Below, one piece after another: positions 35,064 through 44,065 of a stretch of 64,000 bases of DNA. A model generated the notes under the pieces. The model had not been told where the DNA came from. It was given only the letters and a program-made list of their open reading frames with translations, and made no database searches. Each line of letters opens with the position of its first letter. The first letter of the stretch is position 1. The DNA lies in assembly GCA_964607025.1 (NCBI GenBank), contig CAZSIL010000005.1, forward strand, positions 14,735-78,734. The letters are read 5' to 3'. Both the position numbers and the translations under genes were made by a program. The stretch is from SIG565 sp964607025. Its GTDB lineage: Bacteria > Bacillota > Clostridia > Oscillospirales > Acutalibacteraceae.

Positions 35064-36587
35064 TTACATAAAAGGTGCAAATAAATGTAACACGTTTTGC
35101 TTCAATTTTTGCCACAAAGGCCTTTTTTTCCATTCGTTAGGGTCAATCTTTTTGGAAACTGCCAATATCTCTTCAAAATTCTCTTTAATATCCTTAATGG
35201 TTTTACTGCCGCACATCCATACGCCGCACTCAAAGTGCAAATACAAGCTGCGGTAATCGGTGTTGATGGTGCCAACAGTAGCAACGCTGTCGTCCGATAT
35301 AAAAATTTTTGAGTGAATAAAACCGGGAGAGTATTCGTAAATATTCACACCCGCTGCTAACAGTTCACTGTAATAGTATTGCGTTACGGGGTGGACATAC
35401 CACTTATCAGGCACCGACGGGGTAACAATCTTAACCTCAACCCCTGATTTTGCTGCAAGGCATAAGCTGCCCGATAAATGTGAATCAAGTATTAGATACG
35501 GAGTTGCGATATATACGTATTTTTGTGCGTTATTTAAAATTTGTAAATAAACACCTGCGGCGGGATTTTTGTCACCTAGCGGGTCATCGGGATAGGGGAT
35601 GTAAAACCCGTCATTTCTTTGCCTTTTGTCTGATTTGTGTGTTATAAAATCAATCTCTTTACCCGTTGTAAACTCCCACATTGTTGCGAACATGTATATA
35701 AAGCTTTCAACAGCCGCACCCTTGATCATAATTGCCGAATCCATCCAATAACCAAAACGTTCTCTACGATTAATATACTCATCTGCAATGTTTATACCGC
35801 CCGTAAATGCAGTTTCCCCGTCAATTATTATTATTTTTCGGTGGTCGCGGTTGTTCATAAAGATATTGATTGATGGTACTATGGGATTGAAACTTGATAC
35901 TTCAATGCCATATGAACGCAAATTTTTTACGAAGTTTTTACTATGGTTTTTTATAGAACCGAAATCATCAAAAATTATCTTAATTTCTATACCGCATTTT
36001 GCTTTATCTTTTAGGATTTCAAAAATTTCATCCCACATTGTGCCTTCAGCAAGGATAAAAAATTCGATGTAAATATATTTTTTTGCTCGTTTCAGTTCTT
36101 CGAGTAATTTGGGCATCAACTTTTCTCCTGGTGCGAAGAACTCACTTTCAGTTCCATCGTAAACGGGGACTTCGGCTTCACGTCGTATAAACTCTGCCTG
36201 GCGTGAGTGTATCATATCATTGTAATTAAGACGTGACAATGTTTTTGTATCTTCAAGTAAATGCGCACGATATTTGTTTGCTGCTCTGTTTAGTTTGCGC
36301 CTAATATGCGGAAAAACTCTTCCGCCGCCCCAAAGCATATAGGTTATAACGCCAAATAGCGGTACTAAAAGTATAAAAATTATCCACATAATTTTATAAC
36401 TGGAATTACTGCGATTGTTTACAATTGAAAAGACCGTTAAAATGCTTATAATCTCCGCTGCGGAATATATCCATACGCGTTGTTCAGACAGGCGAGTGAC
36501 GGTCAGGACAAGTAGACAAATTTCGAAAATAAGAATTATGGCGGTAATTATTATCCTAATGGGCAGTCGGTGTTGTTTATGTTTCAT
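35064..36587 (-). CDS. cls: Cardiolipin synthase
   Basis: The 507-residue enzyme condenses two phosphatidylglycerol molecules to cardiolipin. Two N-terminal membrane helices (about 10-65) precede two phospholipase D motifs, HRKIIIIDG (about 237) and HSKIFISDD (about 412), with GGINIADEY and GTINTDYRS following them. The start at 36587 follows GTGGAG; the GTG at 36599 lies in that site. It is monocistronic. Confidence 0.93.
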   Translation of the reverse strand: MKHKQHRLPIRIIITAIILIFEICLLVLTVTRLSEQRVWIYSAAEIISILTVFSIVNNRSNSSYKIMWIIFILLVPLFGVITYMLWGGGRVFPHIRRKLNRAANKYRAHLLEDTKTLSRLNYNDMIHSRQAEFIRREAEVPVYDGTESEFFAPGEKLMPKLLEELKRAKKYIYIEFFILAEGTMWDEIFEILKDKAKCGIEIKIIFDDFGSIKNHSKNFVKNLRSYGIEVSSFNPIVPSINIFMNNRDHRKIIIIDGETAFTGGINIADEYINRRERFGYWMDSAIMIKGAAVESFIYMFATMWEFTTGKEIDFITHKSDKRQRNDGFYIPYPDDPLGDKNPAAGVYLQILNNAQKYVYIATPYLILDSHLSGSLCLAAKSGVEVKIVTPSVPDKWYVHPVTQYYYSELLAAGVNIYEYSPGFIHSKIFISDDSVATVGTINTDYRSLYLHFECGVWMCGSKTIKDIKENFEEILAVSKKIDPNEWKKRPLWQKLKQNVLHLFAPFM

Positions 36588-36699
36588 GTTTTTCTCCACA
36601 ATAATTATATAATATTATATTAAGCCAAACTTATTAACAATATTTTAACTGGATATAAAAAGTTTACAAAATATAGTAGAGAATAATTATAAAGTGTGG

Positions 36700-36705
36700 T
36701 ATAAT
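36700..36705 (+). promoter_or_regulatory. Likely -10 box for the M16 peptidase operon
   Basis: TATAAT in GGTATAATAC lies 33 bases before the start codon. The -35 region is poor. Confidence 0.5.
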
Positions 36706-36738
36706 ACAAAAAATTAAAGTTATTTTTGGAGGCAATTA

Positions 36739-38004
36739 ATGAAACCTGTTTTTTTAGCTCATGGGGTTGATGGCTTGTTTATTGAAAACGACCGTTTTAA
36801 TACAACTCTTGTGTCCTTTAATTTTTATTTACCGTTATCCGCGGAGGATGTATCAAAAAACGCGCTATTACCATACGTGTTAACTTCTTGTTCCGATAAA
36901 TATAAAACGTTTACCGAGCTTAATATGGCGCTTAATATGCTTTACGGCGCGGGGCTGAGTGTGTCGGTAAGCAAAATCGGTAATGCGCAGTTAATTAAAA
37001 TTGCCATCTCGGTTATTAATGATGAATTTTCGCTTGACGGTGCGCCCGTTATCGAAAAAGCAACCGAGCTTTTGATGGATTTGATATTTGAGCCAAGAGT
37101 TCAAAATGGTGAATTTTTTGCTGATGACGTTGAGCGTGAAAAGAGAAAAGCACGTGAGCATATTTTAGGCGAAATTAACGATAAACGTTTGTATGCTCGA
37201 AAAAAACTTATTGCTGAAATGTTTGAAGGTACCGCATACGCAACATCGGTTTATGGCACAACCGAGCTTTTAGATAAGGTTGACGGTAAGTGCTTGTATG
37301 ATGCTTGGAAACATATGTTAAGTGCAGCTTTTGTTCGTGTTCAACTGGTGGGCAAAACTTTACCTGATGGTTTTTTTGAGCGTGTATCGGAAAAATTCTC
37401 AAAATATTCGAGAGAGGTAAATACCGATTATAAATCCTTAACCGCACTTAAAAAACGTGAACAGGTAAAACGGGTTACCGAACGACTTGATGTTGCTCAG
37501 GGAAAACTTGTTATGGGATTTTCCAGTGAAATTTGGGGAAACGATGCATATGCTCTAACCGTTGCAACTGACATTTTCGGCGGTGGCACTTATTCTGGGC
37601 TTTTTGCGAACGTTCGCGAAAAACTCAGTTTGTGTTACTACTGCTCGGCCTCTGCCAATAAAAACAAAGGTTACATTATGGTTGATTCGGGCGTTGAGTT
37701 TGCCAATGCCGAGATAGCTAAAGACGAGATTTTAAATCAGTTAAAATTGGTTCAAAACGGTGAATTTAACGCTTCGGTTCTTGCCGCATCTAAGAAAAAT
37801 ATATTAAATTCGCTTAATTCTTCGTATGATAGTTTGGCGGCGCTTGATAGTTGGTATTGTAGCAATATTTTCACTGACAGCATTAAAACGCCCGAAGAGG
37901 TTGGAAAAATTATTAACGATTTAAACTTAGATGAAGTTATTGCGGCTGCAAAAGGTATTAAACTCAATACCGTATTTATGCTTTTAGGACGGGAGGGCGA
38001 ATAG
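36739..38004 (+). CDS. M16-family protein without catalytic motif (YfmF-like)
   Basis: The 421-residue protein has the M16 (insulinase-type) fold, but its N-terminal half lacks the HxxEH zinc motif: the equivalent place reads LLPYVLTSCSD. In Bacillus the YfmF/YfmH pair has the same split of one inactive and one active subunit, and some are annotated as EF-P 5-aminopentanol modification-associated. Ribosome site GGAGG lies seven bases upstream. It is directly joined to the next gene, so the two are made in equal amounts and probably form a heterodimer. Confidence 0.87.
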   Translation: MKPVFLAHGVDGLFIENDRFNTTLVSFNFYLPLSAEDVSKNALLPYVLTSCSDKYKTFTELNMALNMLYGAGLSVSVSKIGNAQLIKIAISVINDEFSLDGAPVIEKATELLMDLIFEPRVQNGEFFADDVEREKRKAREHILGEINDKRLYARKKLIAEMFEGTAYATSVYGTTELLDKVDGKCLYDAWKHMLSAAFVRVQLVGKTLPDGFFERVSEKFSKYSREVNTDYKSLTALKKREQVKRVTERLDVAQGKLVMGFSSEIWGNDAYALTVATDIFGGGTYSGLFANVREKLSLCYYCSASANKNKGYIMVDSGVEFANAEIAKDEILNQLKLVQNGEFNASVLAASKKNILNSLNSSYDSLAALDSWYCSNIFTDSIKTPEEVGKIINDLNLDEVIAAAKGIKLNTVFMLLGREGE

Positions 38005-39270
38005 ATGAATACACAAATTTATAAAAACGATATCATAAAAGAGAACTATTCGCTGACGGTTTTAGATAACGGGCTTAAAATTTATATTATGGAAAAACCC
38101 GAATTTAATACAGTTTACACCGTTTTTGGCACAAAATATGGTTCTATCGATACTGCTTTTTCCTTAAATGGTGGCAATACCGTTACCGTACCAGAAGGTA
38201 TAGCACACTTTTTAGAGCATAAATTGTTTGAAAGTGAAGATGGCGATGCATTTTCAAAGTACGCCAAAACGGGCGCCTATGCAAACGCATTTACCTCATT
38301 TGATAGAACATGCTATCTTTTCTCTTGTAGCAGTATGTTTTATGAAAATTTAGATATATTGTTAGGATTTGTGCAAAGTCCGTATTTTACCGCTGCCACA
38401 GTAGAAAAAGAACAGGGAATTATAGGGCAGGAAATCAGGATGTATGATGATAGTCCGTCGTGGTGTGTTTTGTTTAACACTTTACGTGCTATGTATCATA
38501 ACAACCCTGTAAAAATTGATATTGCGGGTACTGTTGAATCAATAGCACAAATTGATGATAAACTGCTTTACGAGTGCTACAACACCTTCTATAGCCCCTC
38601 AAATATGTTTATATGTATTGCGGGTAACTTAGATACAAAAAAAGCTTTGCAGAAAATAAACACAGCGATAAAGAGCAATACACCCGTAAAAATTGAGCGT
38701 ATTTTACCTGATGAGCCCCAGACGGTAGTGAAAAGTTATATAGAAAAAAAGTTGGATGTTGCTATGCCGCTTTTTTGCTTTGGCTATAAATTATCGCTCG
38801 GTCGCGAGCCGTCACTTTATGATACGGTTTGTTTTGACGTGCTGTTAAAATTGATTTCAAGCGATATAACCCCGCTTTATAAAAAGCTTACTGAAGAAAA
38901 ACTTATAAATGATGAGTTTGATGGTGAGTTCTTTACAGGTCGCGGATATGCCGCATTGCTTTTTGACGGTGAGTCTGCAGACCCGAGACGTGTATCCGAA
39001 TATATAAAAGAAGAAATCGCTCGGCTTAAAAAGCACGGAATAGATAGAACATGCTTTGAAGCCGTAAAGCGTGATATATATGGCGGAGTGGTCAAACGGT
39101 ATAATAGTGTTGAAGATATTGTTATGTCATTTATTGATTCGGCAGTGTGCGATTACAATTCATTTGATGAGATTGAAATTATTAAGAATTTAACCGAGAA
39201 GGACGTTGAGAAATATCTTGATGCTTTGGTAGATGGAAATACTGTGTTATCAGTTATTTTACCGAGATAA
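38005..39270 (+). CDS. M16-family zinc metallopeptidase (YfmH-like)
   Basis: The 421-residue protein carries the inverted zinc motif HFLEH (residues about 70-74) in GIAHFLEHKLFES, with a downstream Glu in EQGIIGQEIRMYDD. It is the active partner of the preceding inactive subunit, starting on the base after its stop. M16 enzymes cut short peptides in a closed chamber; the natural substrate is unknown. No signal peptide, so probably cytoplasmic. Confidence 0.9.
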   Translation: MNTQIYKNDIIKENYSLTVLDNGLKIYIMEKPEFNTVYTVFGTKYGSIDTAFSLNGGNTVTVPEGIAHFLEHKLFESEDGDAFSKYAKTGAYANAFTSFDRTCYLFSCSSMFYENLDILLGFVQSPYFTAATVEKEQGIIGQEIRMYDDSPSWCVLFNTLRAMYHNNPVKIDIAGTVESIAQIDDKLLYECYNTFYSPSNMFICIAGNLDTKKALQKINTAIKSNTPVKIERILPDEPQTVVKSYIEKKLDVAMPLFCFGYKLSLGREPSLYDTVCFDVLLKLISSDITPLYKKLTEEKLINDEFDGEFFTGRGYAALLFDGESADPRRVSEYIKEEIARLKKHGIDRTCFEAVKRDIYGGVVKRYNSVEDIVMSFIDSAVCDYNSFDEIEIIKNLTEKDVEKYLDALVDGNTVLSVILPR

Positions 39271-39285
39271 AGGGAGTGTTAAATT

Positions 39286-40182
39286 ATGTATAGCGGCATT
39301 ATTTTCGGTATTCCTTTTGATATTAATCCCGTTGCCTTTACTTTACCTATAGGAGATGGCTGGGATATTTATTGGTACGGCATAATTATAGCGTTGGCTT
39401 TTTTAACGGTTGTTATCTATGCTATGGTGAAGGCAAAACAATATGAACTTAATACCGATAAAATGTTGGACGTAGCGCTTGTTACAACCCCGATTGCAAT
39501 ACTTTGCGCACGACTTTATTATGTAATTTTTGATGGTGAGAAACTCGGAAGTATATCAGAGTTCTTTGGTTTTGACGGCGGCGGTTTTTCGGGACTTGCC
39601 ATTTACGGAGGAGTAATTGGTGCCTTTGCTTGTGGTTTCGTAATGTGTAAAATATGTAAAGTTAACGTGCTTGATATGTTTGATATCGCCGCGGTTTGCT
39701 TTTTACTTGCACAGGGAATTGGACGTTGGGGTAACTTCTTTAATCAAGAGGTGTATGGTGTTTTTACCGGTAGTAACTGGTGGGGAATGATGAGTAATCG
39801 TACTGTAAGCGAAATGGGCACAGGGCTTGTGCACCCGTTGTTCCTATATGAATTCGTATGGTGCGTTGCAGGTTTTTTCCTTATAACACATTTTGCAAAA
39901 CAACGTAAATTTAAAGGTCAAAACGCCTTGCTTTACGGCATTTGGTATGGCTTTGGCAGGGGATTTTTAGAACTGTTGCGCCCTTCTATTTATACACTTA
40001 CCATTGGTAAAATTCCGGTATCGTCACTTTTGTCGTTCTTGCTTTGTATAGCATCTGCAATAACCTTAATTTGCATTTTGAAAAAAGTCAATACGAAGCC
40101 ACCAAAGTACGTACCTATGTTTGCCGAAAACCAGGAAAAAATTATTATAAAGGATGTAGTTGAAGATGGCAAAGATAATTGA
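39286..40182 (+). CDS. lgt: Prolipoprotein diacylglyceryl transferase
   Basis: The 298-residue membrane enzyme transfers diacylglycerol from phosphatidylglycerol to the Cys of prolipoproteins. Seven membrane segments and the Lgt signature GRWGNFFNQEVYG (about residues 145-157) are visible, as is YGGVIGAFACG (about 106). Ribosome site AAGGGAG lies ten bases before the start. It overlaps folD by 17 bases. Confidence 0.95.
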   Translation: MYSGIIFGIPFDINPVAFTLPIGDGWDIYWYGIIIALAFLTVVIYAMVKAKQYELNTDKMLDVALVTTPIAILCARLYYVIFDGEKLGSISEFFGFDGGGFSGLAIYGGVIGAFACGFVMCKICKVNVLDMFDIAAVCFLLAQGIGRWGNFFNQEVYGVFTGSNWWGMMSNRTVSEMGTGLVHPLFLYEFVWCVAGFFLITHFAKQRKFKGQNALLYGIWYGFGRGFLELLRPSIYTLTIGKIPVSSLLSFLLCIASAITLICILKKVNTKPPKYVPMFAENQEKIIIKDVVEDGKDN

Positions 40183-41011
40183 CGGAAAAGAAATTTCGTC
40201 TTTTGTAAAAAACCGAATTGCAAAAGAGGTTGAAGAATTTAAAAAAGAAGGTAAAGACGTTTGCCTTGCTGTAATTATAGTGGGGGAAGACCCCGCATCG
40301 AAGGTTTACGTTGCAAATAAAGAAAAAGCGTGCGAAGCGCTTGGCATTAAATCTTTAAAATTTGCATTACCCGAAAGTACAACAAACCAAGAATTGCTGG
40401 AATTGATACATAGACTGAATAATGATAAAACAGTTAACGGTATACTTTGTCAATTACCGTTGCCCAAACACTTGGATGAAAAACTTATTATCGAAAACAT
40501 TGTCGCAGAGAAGGATGTTGATGCATTTCACCCTGTTAATGTCGGCAAAATTATGATAGGTGATTATGATTTCTTGCCCTGCACACCGGCAGGTGTTATG
40601 GAAATGCTTAAATATGAGAATATTGACGTAACCGGGAAAGAGTGTGTAGTTCTCGGCAGGTCAAATATTGTTGGTAAGCCGATGGCTATGCTCTTGTTAC
40701 ATAGTCATGCAACGGTTACGGTTTGCCATTCAAAAACTAAAAATTTAGCTGAAATCTGCCGCAGAGCTGATGTTTTAGTAGTTGCCATAGGTAAGGCGAA
40801 ATTTGTAACAGCCGATATGATTAAACCGGGTGCCGTTGTAATCGACGTTGGTATGGATAGAGATGAAAACGGTAAACTTTGCGGTGATGTTGATTTTGCG
40901 ACTGTGTCAGAAGTTGCCTCTGCTATAACACCCGTTCCAGGCGGTGTTGGACCGATGACCATCGCAATGCTTATGCAAAACACACTAAATGCGGCTAAAA
41001 AACAGTCGTAA
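40166..41011 (+). CDS. folD: Bifunctional methylenetetrahydrofolate dehydrogenase/cyclohydrolase
   Basis: The 281-residue enzyme interconverts methylene-, methenyl- and formyl-tetrahydrofolate. Visible are YVANKEKACE with the catalytic Tyr/Lys (about 51-55), CQLPLP (about 98), GRSNIVGKP (about 165) and PVPGGVGPMT (about 260). ATG at 40166 is preferred over TTG at 40160 (AAGGATG upstream). It sits within the end of lgt, indicating co-translation. Confidence 0.96.
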   Translation: MAKIIDGKEISSFVKNRIAKEVEEFKKEGKDVCLAVIIVGEDPASKVYVANKEKACEALGIKSLKFALPESTTNQELLELIHRLNNDKTVNGILCQLPLPKHLDEKLIIENIVAEKDVDAFHPVNVGKIMIGDYDFLPCTPAGVMEMLKYENIDVTGKECVVLGRSNIVGKPMAMLLLHSHATVTVCHSKTKNLAEICRRADVLVVAIGKAKFVTADMIKPGAVVIDVGMDRDENGKLCGDVDFATVSEVASAITPVPGGVGPMTIAMLMQNTLNAAKKQS

Positions 41012-41030
41012 AACGAATTGGGGAAAAGAT

Positions 41031-41792
41031 TTGAAAAGAAGATTATTCACGCTTTTATCCGTTCTTTGTATACTCGTTGGCATTTTTTCGCTACCTGCAG
41101 CAGCGTACTCTGATAGTGAAAATTGTTTTTCTATAAATGTGCCCGAGCAATATACGATAATAAATGCGGACAATGTAAAAGCTAACCAGGATTTTTTACA
41201 AAAGATCAACTATACCGCAGCCGGTTTTAAAGATTATTTAAAAAACAATAATATCGTCTTTTATGCAATTAATAAAACTGACGGCAGTGAAATTGTTTTA
41301 AAATGCGTATCCAGTGAGTTTTCAAAAAATATAAACGATTTGAATTTCCTTGATAACAGTTCTCTTAAAACTGTTGCCGATAGGATTTTACAGGAAAAAA
41401 GTTATACCGTTTATGAAAGAAACGGCGGTAGATTTTTTGTTGTGAATATCGATTCTGAGGACAGGGGCGGAAGCTTTTACGGAACGCAGTTTTTAACTGT
41501 CAAAAACTCAGTTATGTATTCTTTAAGTTTTACATTTAAGGATTCAGCAATTGCTTCCGAAAGTTCCGAAATTGTGAACAAAGTTTTTGAAGAATTTAAC
41601 ATTTCAGATAACACAGGTTTTAGTTGGAAAAATTTTGGAGATACTATTATTGCGGTTATAATTTCGCTTTGCATTATTCTTTTTATAATTGTTGCGGGAT
41701 ATGTGATATATACATTTATTAATGATATACGTTCGAAAAACTCGACTAACGATGTAGCACCATATGTGAAAATCAAACGTAGAAAGTTTTAA
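41031..41792 (+). CDS. Secreted, C-terminally anchored protein of unknown function
   Basis: The 253-residue protein starts with a signal peptide (LKRRLFTLLSVLCILVGIF, cleavage probably after PAAA) and has an outer domain of about 175 residues. It ends with a membrane helix (about 208-233) and a basic cytoplasmic tail KIKRRKF. The outer domain resembles no family I can name. The TTG start at 41031 has GGGGAAAAG upstream; an in-frame ATG at 40989 lies inside folD. It follows folD by 19 bases and may share its transcript. Confidence 0.7.
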   Translation: MKRRLFTLLSVLCILVGIFSLPAAAYSDSENCFSINVPEQYTIINADNVKANQDFLQKINYTAAGFKDYLKNNNIVFYAINKTDGSEIVLKCVSSEFSKNINDLNFLDNSSLKTVADRILQEKSYTVYERNGGRFFVVNIDSEDRGGSFYGTQFLTVKNSVMYSLSFTFKDSAIASESSEIVNKVFEEFNISDNTGFSWKNFGDTIIAVIISLCIILFIIVAGYVIYTFINDIRSKNSTNDVAPYVKIKRRKF

Positions 41793-41869
41793 AAATTAAT
41801 TATTTTTATTAATTTTAAGTTCATATTTTACCTATATAATCTTAGCAATTAAGCATGAAAGGGAATATT

Positions 41870-43096
41870 ATGGATTATAACAATTTCGATTTTAACAATC
41901 AAACCTTCGGAAACGATGAGTATCCTGAATTTAAACCTAAGCGTATTAAAAAAGAAAAAAATAACAAATATAGCTTATTAACGGTTATTATCTGTGCAGT
42001 CTTAGCGGCGGTTATCGGCGCTACATCGGCGGCGGGAGTAATTATTAATTACAAGAATTCACAAAGTGGCACTTCATATACCGAGCAGACCGATAACGGC
42101 GCTACGCAAAACATAACAAATATAAATGTTAATGAAACTGCCGAAAGTGTAATTCAGGCGGTTGCCCAAAAGGTGACGCCGAGCGTTGTCGGTATCGCAA
42201 CATCTGCAGCAATAAATAGCTTTTTTGGCGGTAGCACCGAATCAACAGGCACAGGTTCAGGCGTTATTTATTCGACCGACGGATATATTATTACTAATTA
42301 TCACGTTATAGAAAGCACTCTTTCGTCGTCATCTTCGAAAATAGAAGTGTATCTAACTGAAAATACAGATAAAGCTTACGAAGCGACGGTTGTTGGTTAC
42401 AATATAACCCACGATTTAGCGGTAATTAAAATCAATGCAACCAATTTGCCAAAGGTTGATATCGGTGATATAGATGAAGTTAAGGTGGGGCAGTATGTTG
42501 CCGCAATAGGCAGTCCTGGTGGACTCGAATTTATGGGTTCTGTTACCTACGGAATCATAAGCGGACTCAATCGTGTGGTATCCGATAGTTCCTCCGAGGA
42601 TAATGTAAATTTGATTCAGACCGATGCCGCCATTAATCCGGGTAATTCGGGCGGCGCACTTGTTAACACTAAAGGCCAACTGATAGGCATTAACAGTTCT
42701 AAAATCGCTGCAACCGAATATGAAGGTATGGGCTTTGCAATACCGATAGATACTGTGACGGATGTTTGCGATAAAATCATTTCACGCCAGTATGACCCCA
42801 ATCCCTATATCGGTGTTACGATTAATGAAAAATATACCGCCGATATTCTTGAGCGGTTGGGCTATCCCGTGGGGGCAGTTGTTAAAAGTGTTATGAACGG
42901 CGGACCAGCATACGAAAGCGGTATACGTAGCGGTGATATTATAACCCAGTATGGCGATATTGTTATCAGCGAATATTCAAAGCTTAACGATGCGGTTGCT
43001 AATTCAAAACCGGGCGAAAAGGTCAGGGTGAAGATTTATCGCGCGGGCAAATATTATTACGCCAATATAACTGTAGGATCAAATAACTCACAATAA
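41870..43096 (+). CDS. htrA: HtrA/DegP-type membrane-anchored serine protease
   Basis: The 408-residue S1C protease has a cytoplasmic N-tail, one membrane helix (about 38-60) and a trypsin-like domain. The triad is His145 in NYHVIES, Asp182 in THDLAVIK and Ser260 in NPGNSGGAL. A C-terminal PDZ domain follows (about 310-400). It degrades misfolded proteins outside the membrane. The start at 41870 follows AAAGGG by eight bases; the ATG at 41855 overlaps that site. It is followed by a convergent terminator. Confidence 0.95.
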   Translation: MDYNNFDFNNQTFGNDEYPEFKPKRIKKEKNNKYSLLTVIICAVLAAVIGATSAAGVIINYKNSQSGTSYTEQTDNGATQNITNINVNETAESVIQAVAQKVTPSVVGIATSAAINSFFGGSTESTGTGSGVIYSTDGYIITNYHVIESTLSSSSSKIEVYLTENTDKAYEATVVGYNITHDLAVIKINATNLPKVDIGDIDEVKVGQYVAAIGSPGGLEFMGSVTYGIISGLNRVVSDSSSEDNVNLIQTDAAINPGNSGGALVNTKGQLIGINSSKIAATEYEGMGFAIPIDTVTDVCDKIISRQYDPNPYIGVTINEKYTADILERLGYPVGAVVKSVMNGGPAYESGIRSGDIITQYGDIVISEYSKLNDAVANSKPGEKVRVKIYRAGKYYYANITVGSNNSQ

Positions 43097-43102
43097 AAAA
43101 AC

Positions 43103-43127
43103 AGCACCGATGGTTTACATCGGTGCT
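43103..43127. terminator. Bidirectional terminator between htrA and the minus-strand cluster
   Basis: AGCACCGATG pairs perfectly with CATCGGTGCT around five bases. A-runs flank it on the htrA side and T-rich sequence on the other. Confidence 0.88.
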
Positions 43128-43133
43128 ATTCTT

Positions 43134-44051
43134 TTATTCAAACAAGAATCCCCAAATATGTTTAAAGTTTTCTTCAATCGAAATGTTGTTAAGAAAAGGG
43201 TCAATAATTAAAGAATAAACTATAAAAGCGACTAGCAAGAACAAAATTACCGCCAAAATCGCTGTAAATATGTCAATGGCTCCTTTTTTCTTAGGTGAGG
43301 GTGTTTTGTCGGTCGGTTCAATATCGTTCTCAAAGTCAAAAATGATGGACTCTTCGGTTATATCGTCGTCGACAATGGAGTTATCTTCCATCGATTCGTC
43401 AATGGTTTTGGAGGGTATTTCTTCAATTTCTTCATCAAAAGATTCTATGATTATGTTGTCGGCTGCTTCAACTATACTATCGTCGTTATTTGTATCAACC
43501 GTAACATCTTCAGTTACGGTTTCCGTAACCTCATCAGTTGTACTTTCCCGCGTATAGTCATTATTTGTATTATTAGCAACGATAGGTTTTGAATTAACGT
43601 CGGTAACGGCGATATTATTCAAATACCCGTGTACTAGTTCATTCATTAATTTTTTGCGAATTGCGCGTTCGTTAGTGATAATAATGAGTGACTGGGGACC
43701 GCTCTCCAAAATCATACCTGCATAAACACCATCGCTTGTAACCAACGGTACGCCACCCGTTATTAATTTATCGGTGTCCATTTTGGAAATTCCGTATTCA
43801 TCGGGGTCAATGGTTTCGGTTGTAAAACCGATGGCACCTGCAAGTTTTATAATGAGTTCTTCATCAAATTTTGAAGTTATAATTATCGCGCGGCTTCGTG
43901 AAACAGCTAAAGATAGTGCTCCTAAAAGCGCTTTTCCATTAGCGGGGCATTCGGTAAAGAGACGTATCTGCAGAGCCGTATTGAGATTAAACTCAAATTC
44001 AAAATCGTTATTACATTTAAAATAGATAATCTCGGTTTTTAAGTTAATCAT
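43134..44051 (-). CDS. Membrane-anchored protein with decayed CinA-N/MoCF-like domain
   Basis: The 305-residue protein has an N-terminal domain of about 150 residues, a long Asp/Glu/Ser/Thr-rich linker (about 155-260) and one C-terminal membrane helix (about 275-297) with a short outside tail. The first domain looks like a degraded molybdopterin-binding (MoCF) domain of CinA. VSRSRAIIITSKFDEEL stands where CinA has a TGGLGPTxDD loop, and LESGPQSLIIITNERAIRK stands where LPGxPxEM is usual. Both motifs are lost. The match is by eye and moderate. The start at 44051 follows GGAGG nine bases upstream. It lies 14 bases after the CinA-pseudosortase gene, so the two probably work together. Confidence 0.6.
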   Translation of the reverse strand: MINLKTEIIYFKCNNDFEFEFNLNTALQIRLFTECPANGKALLGALSLAVSRSRAIIITSKFDEELIIKLAGAIGFTTETIDPDEYGISKMDTDKLITGGVPLVTSDGVYAGMILESGPQSLIIITNERAIRKKLMNELVHGYLNNIAVTDVNSKPIVANNTNNDYTRESTTDEVTETVTEDVTVDTNNDDSIVEAADNIIIESFDEEIEEIPSKTIDESMEDNSIVDDDITEESIIFDFENDIEPTDKTPSPKKKGAIDIFTAILAVILFLLVAFIVYSLIIDPFLNNISIEENFKHIWGFLFE

Positions 44052-44065
44052 CTAAAAATCCTCCG

